This document shows positions 43,566 to 53,129 of a stretch of 64,000 bases of DNA, piece after piece. The translations under genes were made by a program, and so were the position numbers. The stretch covers positions 19,160 through 83,159 of the forward strand of contig NZ_JACXJA010000045.1 of assembly GCF_014705615.1 (NCBI RefSeq), in the 5' to 3' direction. Every line of letters begins with the position of its first letter. Position 1 is the first letter of the stretch. The DNA comes from Paenibacillus oceani (lineage in GTDB: Bacteria; Bacillota; Bacilli; Paenibacillales; NBRC-103111). The notes under the pieces were generated by a model that was given only the letters and a program-made list of their open reading frames with translations, was not told the DNA's origin and ran no database searches.

Positions 43566-44224
43566 TCCATCAGCAAACCTTTCAGAATCGAAATCGCGTT
43601 CTGCCGGTCGCTTGTCCCGAGTTTATTGTAGATGACGCTGACGTAATTCCGCACGGTTCCTTCGCTCATAAACAACATGGAGGAAATTTGGCGATTCGTA
43701 TATCCCTCAATCATCAGAACGATAATTCTCCGCTCGCGCTCCGTGAACGCATATCCGCGCTCCTTGATCTTGGCCTCGTCCAGCGTGTCCGCCCGTTCTT
43801 CCGACAATACCGACAGCTTGGCGGCGAGCCTCGACGCCACTTGGGCGGGCAGGATGACGTTCCCGTTTTTCGCTTCATGAATCGTTTGCACGATAATTCT
43901 GGAAGGCATGTCTTTCAGCAGAAAGCCATCCGCTCCGCCCGCCATCGCGTCGACAATAAACCGGTCCTCCGCAAAGGTAGTTAACATAAGCACGATCGTG
44001 TCCGGCAGCTCGCGTTTGATCTGCTTCATCGCCTCAATGCCGTCCATCAGCGGCATCTTGATATCCATCAATACTACATCCGGCCGGCATTCCTTTGCCA
44101 TTCGCACAGCTTCCAGCCCATTTTCGCACAGGCCTGCGATATTCAGCCCGTCCTCCGCCTGAAGAATCGTCTGAAGTCCTTCCCGCAGCAGCCGCTGGTC
44201 ATCCGCTATAAGGATCGATATCAT
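43562..44224 (-). CDS. NarL/LuxR-type response regulator
   Basis: A 220-residue regulator: receiver domain with D54 in VVLMDIKMP, acidic D8/D9, and K~104 in FLLKDMP; C-terminal LuxR HTH with FTERERRIIVLMIEGYTNRQISSMLFMSEGTVRNYVSVIYNKLG. First gene of a two-gene operon with the kinase (ATGA overlap). Likely targets unknown; the pair resembles DesKR/LiaSR envelope systems. Confidence 0.95.
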   Translation of the reverse strand: MISILIADDQRLLREGLQTILQAEDGLNIAGLCENGLEAVRMAKECRPDVVLMDIKMPLMDGIEAMKQIKRELPDTIVLMLTTFAEDRFIVDAMAGGADGFLLKDMPSRIIVQTIHEAKNGNVILPAQVASRLAAKLSVLSEERADTLDEAKIKERGYAFTERERRIIVLMIEGYTNRQISSMLFMSEGTVRNYVSVIYNKLGTSDRQNAISILKGLLME

Positions 44225-44425
44225 GCCGTATTCACCTTCTACCCTTCCTTTGTTCGACGCATCCTTACCCTATTGGTAAAAAGTGTAGCAGACACCGGCT
44301 GAATCGTATAGGGGAAAGAAGCAAGCCAGAAGCTAAACCCGATCGCGGATTACGCGGGGGTTACTTCCAGCTTGCGATGTCGTTGTAACTCGTCTCCGTG
44401 CGCAGCCACGAACGTTTCGCTCTCC

Positions 44426-45655
44426 TTATTGGCCGGAAAGCATCCCCATCAGGATCGATTCGAGCTCCTGCGGCTCCACGGCACGGTTATACACGCCCAA
44501 AAACGCGCGGGTCGCCTCGGGGCTTGCGGCGATCAGCCGGTTGACCATGTGCTGCTCCTGTGTAAACGGAACGTTTTTAGTAAATTGACACGCCATTTGA
44601 AAGCGCGCCATCATCGTATGCTCCATCTGCAGTTGATAGTCTGCGGCCATCCTCTCCCAGTTGTCGTCCCATTCGCGGTACCGGCTCAAAATGCCGGTCA
44701 GAGTGCGTGCGCCGTAAAGCGCGTCCGGCATCCCTTGACCGACGACCGGGTCCTTGAAGGATAAAGCATCGCCTACAAGCGCCCACCCCTTGCCCATCCC
44801 CTGGAACCAGTCATTGTTGTAACCGTGCAGCCCTTTGATCTTCTCGGATTGCTGTGCCTTTCTCAAGCGACCGGGGAGAGGCGAACCGGCAAATCCGCTT
44901 TCCGCGATTTCCAGCATGGCGGTATCCGGCATGCTTTGAAATCGGTCCATCCAGTACGCGTCGTTCAAGGGAAACATGATGCCTACGACATACCGGTCGT
45001 CGCTCGTCGGGAACACAATCCCCATCTTATCGCCGATTTTGTACAATTCCACATGGATATCGCCGTCCTGCCGGTATCCTTCATAATAACCGACATAAGA
45101 AGCGAAATCCGTCGGTACGGAATGGAGACATGGACTGTTTACAAGGCCGCGCAGCGCAGACAAGCGGCCGTCCGCCCCGACCACCAGCTTGGCATGGAAG
45201 CTCGCCGTTTCGCCGCTGCGGGACGCCCCCTTTACCCCCGTTACCGTTTCCCCTTCCCGGATGACGTCGGTGACGCGGAACCCGTCGATTAGCGTCACGC
45301 CGTTTTGTGCCAAAGCATGCTGCTGCAGAAGGGTATCGAGATGCTTACGGCGTATGCACAGGCCTTGCATTTCCCCGTCGACCTCCGGAAACCGGCCGTC
45401 GATCACCGTATCGTCGAATTGGATAACGGCCCGGCTGTAAAGCGGCGTGTTCGTCTCCAAGAGGCGGTCCAGCACTCCCATCTCCCGCAGCATGACCAAT
45501 GAATTGCTAAGAAAATTATGCGTGGACAACGTGTCGCTCGGAAACTGGGCTTTATCCAGCAGCAGCACCTTCCATCCGGCCTTCGCCAATTCATAGGCCA
45601 GCGAAGCGCCTGCTACTCTCGCCCCAACGACAATTACATCAAAGCTGGTATTCAT
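44426..45655 (-). CDS. FAD-dependent oxidoreductase (monooxygenase/geranylgeranyl-reductase-like)
   Basis: A 409-residue flavoprotein. The dinucleotide fold is VIVVGARVAGASLAYELAKAGWKVLLLDK (residues ~7-36) with E/D-like D35 for ribose. The GD motif is ALVGDALSFKDPVVGQGMPDALYGA (~290-315), placing it in the PHBH-like group. ATG at 45655 follows GAGAGG at ~11 bases; the longer frame to 45706 has no good ribosome site. It would hydroxylate or reduce an aromatic or lipid. Monocistronic; substrate unknown. Confidence 0.85.
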   Translation of the reverse strand: MNTSFDVIVVGARVAGASLAYELAKAGWKVLLLDKAQFPSDTLSTHNFLSNSLVMLREMGVLDRLLETNTPLYSRAVIQFDDTVIDGRFPEVDGEMQGLCIRRKHLDTLLQQHALAQNGVTLIDGFRVTDVIREGETVTGVKGASRSGETASFHAKLVVGADGRLSALRGLVNSPCLHSVPTDFASYVGYYEGYRQDGDIHVELYKIGDKMGIVFPTSDDRYVVGIMFPLNDAYWMDRFQSMPDTAMLEIAESGFAGSPLPGRLRKAQQSEKIKGLHGYNNDWFQGMGKGWALVGDALSFKDPVVGQGMPDALYGARTLTGILSRYREWDDNWERMAADYQLQMEHTMMARFQMACQFTKNVPFTQEQHMVNRLIAASPEATRAFLGVYNRAVEPQELESILMGMLSGQ

Positions 45656-45963
45656 AAACGATACATCCTCTCTCTCCAGACTCAGCGTTCGTTTGCTCAT
45701 CTCCATTTGACATTTTCATTGTAGCCGGGAGAAGGGAAAGCCGATAGTTACGGGCTGTCATTGTTTTTGTCACGCACAGCCTGATTCTGCGACTCCGGGC
45801 CCGGATGACACAATGGATGACAGCGAGTAACAATATGCGGAAGCGGCGCTCTTATACAATGTGTATACCAGAGCGATATGGAGAGGATGACGAAGCAATG
45901 AAGCAGAAGCAATTTATAATGTCACAATTAAACATTTGATTTGTACCGAATTCGAACTACTTC

Positions 45964-46007
45964 AAAAAGACAGTCCGGAACCGCTACTTACGGCCTCCAG
46001 ACTGTCT
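45964..46007 (-). terminator. Terminator of the polysaccharide-lyase operon
   Basis: CCAGACAGTCTGGA ... TCCGGACTGTCTTTTT on the minus strand, just after the stop at 46018. Confidence 0.85.
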
Positions 46008-46017
46008 GGATTCATGA

Positions 46018-47931
46018 CTATTTGGAATCCTTAATCTCGCTGCCCGCTACCGCCGCAAACCGTAGCCGAAAAGTTCCTTCCGCTGCCGGCTCGCGCGCCT
46101 TCAGCTTTAATCTATATACCGAATCTCCCCATACCGACAACAATTTGGAGTCTGTGACATGTACGTGCTCCACCTCAGCCGTCAGCCGGCTGCTGTCGTA
46201 TTGAAGGCGCAGCGTTTCGCCGATTTTATTAATAAGCTCGATACGCCCTCCTTGCCGCACAATCGGCTCCTGCAGCGTTAGGCAGTTCAGTACAAGATTA
46301 GACGTGGCGGCCGACAACCGGAACGTGTCGTTCACTTCCACCACCGCGTTCCCGTGACTTCCGCGCTGCAAGCTGATCGTGCGCCTCCATGAGACAATGC
46401 CGGCTTCTGCCGGATAAGCCGGCGCTATATTCATCGTCACGGCAGCCATATCGTCATTTGCTTCGTACGATGCCTCCGTCGCCCGAAATGACGCCCCCGC
46501 CATCTGCTGCACCCCGTTCACGGTAGGAACGCTATGGTAATCGGACTGCATCGTCCAAATTTCGTATCGTCTGGGGCTGAACGTTTTGCTCGTATAGTTC
46601 TCCACTCCCGCATCGATCAGAAACGGATGGCCGTTGTAGTAGACGATATAATGGCCGATATCGTTATGATTATGACTCTCGTTGTTGTGTCCGCCTTTTG
46701 CCGCGACGTATAGGCCGGATGGGCTTCCCGCTTGCTCTCTGGCCGCGAACACCTGCGTGTCCGCCATCCAAACGTCCCTCTCGTACGGTGCGGCGGCAGT
46801 CGTTTCAAGCAGCGTTTTGGCGTCGAACAGCTCGCCCAGTATCCGGAACGGCGACGCGAACGATTCGCGCGTAATCCCGTTCATTTGAAAGACACATACC
46901 CCCAATGCAGACATTCTGCTGTCGCCGATCCGCTTTCCGTACCGGTATACGACATCCGCCGAAATTTTCAATCTGGCGTCGCCATCCGCATAATTCACAT
47001 AATAATTGCCGTCAATATGCACCCGATAAATATATTTGCCGATCTGCTGAACGAGCGGTTCTTCGAAAAAGCTGAGTTTGCCGTCCGACGCCAAATAAAG
47101 CAACTCCATACAATCGAATAGTGATGCGCCCGCCCTGCCCCAATAACCGGGGCCCTCGTCGCAGCAGCCATCCGGATGATACACGTCCATGAAAAAATCG
47201 AGACTTTTCGCCGCTTTGGCTACCGCACGACTGCGATCCGTCTCATCCTCCTCAAGCAGGATGAACGCAGCCAGGCAATTGGATAAAATCCAAGGGTTCC
47301 AATTGTTCACCTTCCTGCCCGTGAATCCCATCCACCAGAAATCGTCGCGCTGCAGGAACGGCTCCAAAATGCGCCGTTTCATTTCATATCGAATCCGTTT
47401 AACGACCATGGCGCTTTCCTCGTCAAGCCGCTCCTTCAGCAAATAGACGGTCCATGCCAGCAAGCCGCCTGTTTCGGCGGCAAATAAATCGATAACTTGA
47501 TCCGCCACGTCCGGCAGCTCGGAACCGGCGCTGCTGCGCGATAAGGACATGTGAGCCGGTATTACCCAATACGATTCCTCGCATAGGCACCAGAGCCCGT
47601 TGATCAGAGGCTCGATAAACCGGCCTTTGCCTTCTATGCATTCGCCGATCAGCAGCTCGGTAATCACCCTTCTGCGTTTGAAATACAGCTGCTCATAACG
47701 GGAACGGTTGCCGTTACGCACGTAGTCCATATACCTGACAGCAGGCAAGGCAGGCCATTCATAGTCGACGCTTTCCTCAGCCCAAGCCAGCCATTTGCTT
47801 GTAACCTGCTCCGGAAGCGAGCTCCATGCCTCACGATCGGCGAATTTCGGGAACGGATGAAAGCTGGATGCCGGCAGCAACAGCTCTGTAACGGTCCTTT
47901 GATCCAATCTTTGATTAAACAACTCTATCAT
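46018..47931 (-). CDS. Heparinase II/III-like polysaccharide lyase
   Basis: A 637-residue protein of the heparinase II/III class. The N-terminal (alpha/alpha) toroid spans ~1-340 (NNWNPWILSNCLAAFILLEEDETDRSRAV, YHPDGCCDEGPGYWGRAGASLFDCMELL) and holds the conserved N-W-N-P and G-Y-W elements. The C-terminal beta-sheet domain starts near the hallmark AKGGHNNESHNHNDIGHYIVY (~420-440). No signal peptide, so it acts in the cytoplasm on imported oligosaccharides. The ATG at 47931 gives the usual MIEL..R..LLLP..SFHPFP start but has only a weak ribosome site. Last gene of the operon. Confidence 0.85.
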   Translation of the reverse strand: MIELFNQRLDQRTVTELLLPASSFHPFPKFADREAWSSLPEQVTSKWLAWAEESVDYEWPALPAVRYMDYVRNGNRSRYEQLYFKRRRVITELLIGECIEGKGRFIEPLINGLWCLCEESYWVIPAHMSLSRSSAGSELPDVADQVIDLFAAETGGLLAWTVYLLKERLDEESAMVVKRIRYEMKRRILEPFLQRDDFWWMGFTGRKVNNWNPWILSNCLAAFILLEEDETDRSRAVAKAAKSLDFFMDVYHPDGCCDEGPGYWGRAGASLFDCMELLYLASDGKLSFFEEPLVQQIGKYIYRVHIDGNYYVNYADGDARLKISADVVYRYGKRIGDSRMSALGVCVFQMNGITRESFASPFRILGELFDAKTLLETTAAAPYERDVWMADTQVFAAREQAGSPSGLYVAAKGGHNNESHNHNDIGHYIVYYNGHPFLIDAGVENYTSKTFSPRRYEIWTMQSDYHSVPTVNGVQQMAGASFRATEASYEANDDMAAVTMNIAPAYPAEAGIVSWRRTISLQRGSHGNAVVEVNDTFRLSAATSNLVLNCLTLQEPIVRQGGRIELINKIGETLRLQYDSSRLTAEVEHVHVTDSKLLSVWGDSVYRLKLKAREPAAEGTFRLRFAAVAGSEIKDSK

Positions 47932-48008
47932 CCCTTTCGCTATAAAAACAGCTATCGCTTCCTTACAAATCCTTACCACCCATCATATTTTAATCTTTGG
48001 CCTCTGTA

Positions 48009-48045
48009 AATAAAAAGCAGCCCCCGCGAGAGCAAGGGCTGGCTT
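48009..48045 (-). terminator. Hairpin between permease and heparinase genes
   Basis: Minus strand AGCCC ... GGGCT-GCTTTTTATTT just after the permease stop at 48061. It may end part of the transcripts and lower heparinase expression. Confidence 0.65.
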
Positions 48046-48060
48046 GTATGAAAGCTGGTA

Positions 48061-48948
48061 TTATCCTTTGATCGAACCTGCCGTCATCTGCATAAACGAT
48101 TTGTTGGCAAACACGTAAACGAGGAGTATGGGCAGGATCGACAAACAGGCGCCGGCCATCATATAGTGCGTTTGCGCAGCCGCAGAAGCGCCGTAGCGCA
48201 AGTTGGACAAGCCTACCGTGAGCGGCTGCAAATTCGGCTGGCTCATCGTGAACACGAGCGGCATAATGTATTCATTCCAGGCCGCACGGAACGTAAACAG
48301 CGCCGATACTCCCAGCCCCGGCCCAAGCAAAGGCAGGATGATCCGCCAATACGTGCCCAGCATCGAACTGCCATCGATTTTGGCGGCCTCGTCCAGCTCC
48401 CGCGGGATTGCCCTGACGAAGCTGTACAGGATGAAGTAAGTGGCCGCGTGGGCGCTGACCAGCAAAATAACGACACCCCACAGCGATGTTTGCAAGTGCA
48501 GCGTGACCATGAGCCGGAACTGCGGATGCAGCACCAGCGGACCGACAGAGATAAACATCGTGGCCGCTTGAATGAAGACATACATCCGTCTGCCCGCGAA
48601 TCGCAACCGCTCCACGCCGTAGGCAGCCATCGAAGCGACGAGCAGCGTTCCCGCTGTCGTGGTTATACTGATAAACAAGCTGTTCCACGTATAACGGGAA
48701 AAATTGGCCGTCTTCCATGCCTCCACGTAGTTGGAGAAGTGCCAGGTCTTCGGCAGTATGGTAGCGCCGGCGGTCAACTCGGCGTTCGTCTTGAACGAAC
48801 CGAGGATGGCCACAAGCACCGGAAATAGCGTGAGAAACGCCATAACCAACAAAAAGATCCATAGAAAGATCGTTCCGGGACGTAGAAAGACGGGAACCAC
48901 GCCGCTTGAAGCGCTCGGCTTGGGCTTTCCCGCAGTTGCTTGCTGCAT
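48061..48948 (-). CDS. CUT1 sugar ABC transporter permease (MalG type)
   Basis: A 295-residue membrane protein with six segments. The EAA loop that contacts the ATPase is PRELDEAAKIDGSSMLGTYWRIILPL (~190-215). ATG at 48948 follows GGAGG by 8 bases; the TTG at 48963 lies on that ribosome site. It pairs with the permease at 48988 and the receptor at 49966. No ATPase gene is in the window; in Firmicutes a shared MsmX-type ATPase usually serves such systems. Confidence 0.95.
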   Translation of the reverse strand: MQQATAGKPKPSASSGVVPVFLRPGTIFLWIFLLVMAFLTLFPVLVAILGSFKTNAELTAGATILPKTWHFSNYVEAWKTANFSRYTWNSLFISITTTAGTLLVASMAAYGVERLRFAGRRMYVFIQAATMFISVGPLVLHPQFRLMVTLHLQTSLWGVVILLVSAHAATYFILYSFVRAIPRELDEAAKIDGSSMLGTYWRIILPLLGPGLGVSALFTFRAAWNEYIMPLVFTMSQPNLQPLTVGLSNLRYGASAAAQTHYMMAGACLSILPILLVYVFANKSFMQMTAGSIKG

Positions 48949-48987
48949 GATCCATTCCTCCAAGAAAAAAACGGTAGATAGACGGGA

Positions 48988-49887
48988 TTAAACGTTTTGA
49001 TTTAATTTTCTGGACATATAAAAGTACAGGGCTGTCACGCCGCCGACGATTACGGCCGTCACGAAACCGACCGCGCTGCCGTAGCCGATCTGCTGCTCCA
49101 GTACGCTGCTGGCCGATGGCGTCGGGAACAGGAGACGATACAGGTACAGAAACATCACTTCGGTTTTGCCAATCGGCCCGCCGTCCGTCAGCACCATGAT
49201 GCTTTCATAGCTTTTGAGCGAGTTGATGATCGCCAGCATGATGACCATCTGCAGCACCGGACCGAGCATCGGCACCGTGATGTACCAAAACTTTTGCCAG
49301 GCGCCCGCGCCATCCAACTCCGAGCTCTCATGAATGTCATGCGGGATGTTCTGCAAACCGGCGATGAATAAAATCATATAGTTGCCGATCGCTCCCCATA
49401 CCGCGATGAGAATGACCGTCAGCATGGCGTACTTCGGCCCCAGCCATTCAACGCCTTTGTCGGTGATACCGAGCTTGATTAGAAACTGATTCAAAATGCC
49501 GTTGTACGAGTTGAAAATGATGAAAAATACAACGGAAATCACCGCAGAGCTGATAATCGTCGGCAAGAAATAAATCGCCCGCAAGAGCTGTCGCCCTTTG
49601 ATCGCACGATTGAGGATGACTGCCAATAGGAGCGCCAGCGGCAGCGTCAGAATCAGCTTCCCGCCCGCATAGACGAATGTTTGGACGACGGAATTCCACA
49701 GCAAATGATCCGACCATAAGGTGCGGAAGTTGTCTAGGCCGATGAAACGGGGCGTTCCGTACCCTTTGTAATCATAAAACATGTACCGGAACACCCAAAA
49801 AATTGGATATACCGTAAACACGAGCGTCAAGAGAAGACTGGGCAAGGTGAAGAAAGCACCCGCCGCATTCGTTCTCCATTGTTTCAT
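48988..49887 (-). CDS. CUT1 sugar ABC transporter permease (MalF/UgpA type)
   Basis: A 299-residue six-segment permease. The EAA loop is IPHDIHESSELDGAGAWQKFWYITVPML (~195-222). The ATG at 49887 is taken; a GTG at 49896 is also possible, with AAAGG just upstream. Follows the solute-binding protein gene after a hairpin spacer. Forms the channel with the permease at 48061. Confidence 0.95.
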   Translation of the reverse strand: MKQWRTNAAGAFFTLPSLLLTLVFTVYPIFWVFRYMFYDYKGYGTPRFIGLDNFRTLWSDHLLWNSVVQTFVYAGGKLILTLPLALLLAVILNRAIKGRQLLRAIYFLPTIISSAVISVVFFIIFNSYNGILNQFLIKLGITDKGVEWLGPKYAMLTVILIAVWGAIGNYMILFIAGLQNIPHDIHESSELDGAGAWQKFWYITVPMLGPVLQMVIMLAIINSLKSYESIMVLTDGGPIGKTEVMFLYLYRLLFPTPSASSVLEQQIGYGSAVGFVTAVIVGGVTALYFYMSRKLNQNV

Positions 49888-49921
49888 GGGTCCCACGAAC
49901 CTTTCCCCGAAATTACGACAA

Positions 49922-49946
49922 AGGGTCAGAAGCCACTTCTGACCCT
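49922..49946 (-). promoter_or_regulatory. Intercistronic stem-loop in the sugar-transport operon
   Basis: A perfect 11-bp stem AGGGTCAGAAG-CCA/TGG-CTTCTGACCCT, with only three T after it, lies between receptor and permease genes. In malE-type operons such structures protect the receptor mRNA and lower downstream expression. Confidence 0.75.
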
Positions 49947-49965
49947 ACGCCTTGACGAGCTAATC

Positions 49966-51354
49966 TTACTTCACTAACATGTTTTGTAAATTTTTCGGAT
50001 CGAAGCTTGGATCAGGCTTCACATCCACTTCCTTGGCGGCAATCGCTTTGTCGAGCGCCTCGTTGTAGCGCTTGTTCAGATCGGCGATGATTTTGTTCAG
50101 ATCGCCGCCTTGCAGCATGTACTTGAAGAACGCATCCTGGTATTTTTCGCCTTGTACGGCTACGGTTGGCTGAATCGGCCACGCGCCGTCGTACTTTGTC
50201 GGAACAAAAAATTCGAAGCCTTTGATATCCGCTTTTTTCGCTTTGCTCAGCACCGATGGCACCATCGAGATCCCGAATCCTTTTTCATGATAATCGAGCA
50301 TGATTTGCTCGCCGTACATGTAATTCAAAAACTTGGCGGCTTCTTTCTTATGCTTGGAGTTTTTGCTGATGCTGAGCCACTGGCCGCCTAGGAAGCCGGA
50401 TGCGCCGCGCGCGGTTCCATCGAACGTAGGCACCTGCGCCGCCGCCCAGCGGATTTTGGCCGGAAACTGGTTCTGGTAGACGCCAGGCTCGGAAGAGAAT
50501 GAGATGTACATGCCGATTTTGCCTTCGGCAAACTGGGCGCGGAGCGGGTCGATGTCAAGCGATTCCATGCCCGGCAGGGTGCTGCCGTCGACTTGCATCT
50601 GTCGGAACGCTTCGACAATAGGCTTGAATCCGCTTACATCAAACCGGCCTGTTTTGAAATCGAAGCCGTAACCGCCATAGCCGTTCAGCTCGGCGATCGC
50701 GCGCGCCGAACGGTCGAAGGCGCTGGCCGGGCTCTTGAAGTTGAGGGCGAAGCCGTAAGCTCCGTCCGCTTTGCCGACGGCCGTAAGCTTCTTCGCCGTT
50801 TCAACCATTTCCTGCAGCGTGCTCGGCGGATTTTTGATGCCGGCCTTCTCGAACAGATCCACGTTATATACAAGCCGCATCGTGTAGCCGTAGTTCGGGA
50901 AACTGTACATTTTGCCGTCAAACAGGTTCAGGTCTTTCAGCGGCGTGAACTTGTTTTTAAACTCGGCATTAAAATAATCGTCGAGCGGCTCCAGATAGCC
51001 CTTTTTGTAGAACGTCTGGATCGTGTTCTCTTTAACGCGAAAAATGTCCGGCGACTGCGAAGAGGCAAAAGCGAGATCGATCGCCTGATTGTACTCTTCC
51101 GTCTTAATAACATAATTGATTTCAATTCCGGGGTTATCGGCTTGAAACTTGGCGATTTTTTCTCGCGTGTAGTCGGCGTCCGTACGATCAACCGACCAGA
51201 ATTCCAGCTTCACCTTATCTTCCGAACCCTTTTTAGTTGCGGACGCGGAATCGCCCGGGCTTGCGCCGTCGGTGCCACCACTGCTGTTGCAAGCGACCAG
51301 CGCCAACGTCGTCAGAACGCTGAGTCCCATATACCCAATCTTCTTTTTCCTCAT
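49966..51354 (-). CDS. Extracellular solute-binding lipoprotein (family 1)
   Basis: A 462-residue receptor. Signal peptide with lipobox ALVACN (Cys ~22), a Ser/Gly/Ala linker and the bilobed fold starting KLEFWSVDRTDADYTREKI. The central GKMYSFPNYGYTMRLVYNVDLFEKAGI and SKHKKEAAKFLNYMYGEQI are typical of CUT1 binding proteins. Start ATG at 51354 has GGGAGG upstream. Followed by two permease genes on the same strand, so this is the complete receptor of that transporter. Confidence 0.95.
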   Translation of the reverse strand: MRKKKIGYMGLSVLTTLALVACNSSGGTDGASPGDSASATKKGSEDKVKLEFWSVDRTDADYTREKIAKFQADNPGIEINYVIKTEEYNQAIDLAFASSQSPDIFRVKENTIQTFYKKGYLEPLDDYFNAEFKNKFTPLKDLNLFDGKMYSFPNYGYTMRLVYNVDLFEKAGIKNPPSTLQEMVETAKKLTAVGKADGAYGFALNFKSPASAFDRSARAIAELNGYGGYGFDFKTGRFDVSGFKPIVEAFRQMQVDGSTLPGMESLDIDPLRAQFAEGKIGMYISFSSEPGVYQNQFPAKIRWAAAQVPTFDGTARGASGFLGGQWLSISKNSKHKKEAAKFLNYMYGEQIMLDYHEKGFGISMVPSVLSKAKKADIKGFEFFVPTKYDGAWPIQPTVAVQGEKYQDAFFKYMLQGGDLNKIIADLNKRYNEALDKAIAAKEVDVKPDPSFDPKNLQNMLVK

Positions 51355-51512
51355 GCCGAAAATCCTCCCTTTCGTTCGTTACCCGCGCTGCGGTAATATC
51401 ATGCGGGCCCCCTGAAGCATTTGCTGCTTACTCTTCCAGTATGAAGCCTGGGACACCGACCGTACATGCGGCACGACCAACATCCAGGGTAACAAAACGA
51501 CGAAGTTTTCGC

Positions 51513-53129
51513 TTACGGCCCGGCCTTCCCCAAGTATGCCTGTCTGAACTCCGACGGCGTCATGCCGGTCACCTTCTTGAACACTTCGCTAAAGTATCGC
51601 CGGTGCTCGTAGCTGAGCGCATCGGATATTTCCTGCACCTGATAGTCTTCGATCAGCATCTGCTTGGCCCGTTCGATCCGCTCTTGCGTGATGAACTGTT
51701 GTACGGTCATGCCGACGATTTTCTTGAACACGTTGGAGAAGTAACCGGCGCTGAGATTAGCTTGTTTGGCGCACTGTTCGACGGTAAGCGGCTGCTTGAG
51801 ATTGTCCCGGATGTACTGCATCGACTGCCGGACGATTTGTTCCGACTCGCTCGTGCGCTGCATCTCGATCCACTTGCAGCCCTTGCGGCAAATATCGCCC
51901 AGCAGCTGCCGCAGCTCTTGCATCGTCGGCTCCGCCGCCTTGTTCTCGCGAATACGCTGCTCCAATTCCCGAACTTGCTCATAAGGGAGCTTCTCCAGCA
52001 GCACCCGCAGCATCATAATCGCCAGCTCGTAACAAACGCTGATCATATAATCGGGCTTTGGCGTCCCGGTGAATAAATCGTTTAACAGCTGCGTAAGCAG
52101 CACCGAGCTTTTTTCGAGGTTCCCCGCACGCAAAGCGAACAGCAGCTCCTGAGCGGCTGCCGGCGCGAAGCGCGGCGGCTCTTTATCAGCGCCGGCGATA
52201 TGAGCGAAGCTGAACGCTCCGTTGCCTCCGGTGTAGAAATGATAGGAAAAGGCGTGCAACGCTTGCTCGTACGAATCCGGAAGCTGGCTTAGATCGTCCG
52301 CAATCAAGCCGATGCCGATCGAGATGGTGAAGCGGGTATACAACGCGATATGAGCGCAGCAGCAATCGGCGATGCGGCTGGCCAGCTCCGGATCGTCACA
52401 ATTGAGAATACAGGCGTGGCGACTCGCACTCTCCCGGAATACGACGCCTTTCGTAAATGTGCCGATCGTTTCCTCGAGAATGTTTTGCAGGGCAAACCGG
52501 ATCAGTTCCACTTCGTGGATCGGCAGCGCCGCGTAGTTGCCATCGAAACGATCGATTTCCACAATCATCACCACGAGCTGCACGGGTTCCAGCGGGATTT
52601 GAAAATACCGCCAACGATTCTCGGCCTGCTCAGCGTTTGTCCGGTGATGAACGAGCGTGTTTAAATATTCCTGGCGCAGGAGCGGCATGCTTTTCTTCAG
52701 CCGTTTCTCCATTTCGTGGACCTCGATCAGGCTGCGCCGCTCTTCTTCCCACGCCTCCTTCGCTTTCAGCACCACTTTGACGATTTCCGCGCGCGAGAAC
52801 GGCTTCTTCAAAAAATCGAACGCACCAAGCCGAATGGCTTGTTGCGCATAGGCAAAATCGGTATAACCGCTCAAAATAACGACTTTGCAGTGCGGGTCCA
52901 GCTTCATGATGTGAGCAGTCATCTCCAGACCGTCCATTCTCGGCATCCGAATATCCGTCAATACGATATCCGGTCGCGTCTCCTCTACGAGCCGCAGACC
53001 GTCGACACCGCTTCCGGCCGTACCTGCAATCTCGATCCCGTATGACGTCCAATCGATCCGGCTCGTAATCATCTCGACGACGCTGCTGATATCGTCGATC
53101 ACGCATAGTCGAATGTGCCGTTCAATCAT
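51513..53129 (-). CDS. YesN-type response regulator (receiver + AraC HTH)
   Basis: A 538-residue regulator. Receiver domain residues 1-125: acidic D12/D13, phospho-acceptor D59 in DIVLTDIRMPRMDG, and K~108 in FLKKPF. A middle region (~150-400) resembles the degenerate GGDEF-like segment common in YesN proteins. The C-terminal AraC domain has LTVEQCAKQANLSAGYFSNVFKKIVG and VQEISDALSYEHRRYFSEVFKKVTGMTPSEFR. It overlaps the kinase gene by 8 bases and controls the downstream transport operon most likely. Confidence 0.95.
   Translation of the reverse strand: MIERHIRLCVIDDISSVVEMITSRIDWTSYGIEIAGTAGSGVDGLRLVEETRPDIVLTDIRMPRMDGLEMTAHIMKLDPHCKVVILSGYTDFAYAQQAIRLGAFDFLKKPFSRAEIVKVVLKAKEAWEEERRSLIEVHEMEKRLKKSMPLLRQEYLNTLVHHRTNAEQAENRWRYFQIPLEPVQLVVMIVEIDRFDGNYAALPIHEVELIRFALQNILEETIGTFTKGVVFRESASRHACILNCDDPELASRIADCCCAHIALYTRFTISIGIGLIADDLSQLPDSYEQALHAFSYHFYTGGNGAFSFAHIAGADKEPPRFAPAAAQELLFALRAGNLEKSSVLLTQLLNDLFTGTPKPDYMISVCYELAIMMLRVLLEKLPYEQVRELEQRIRENKAAEPTMQELRQLLGDICRKGCKWIEMQRTSESEQIVRQSMQYIRDNLKQPLTVEQCAKQANLSAGYFSNVFKKIVGMTVQQFITQERIERAKQMLIEDYQVQEISDALSYEHRRYFSEVFKKVTGMTPSEFRQAYLGKAGP

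Noticed and set aside
45834..45939. 13-codon plus-strand ORF behind GGAGAGGATGA
   Set aside because: Too short and without conservation data; may be a relic of a deleted gene upstream of the FAD oxidoreductase.
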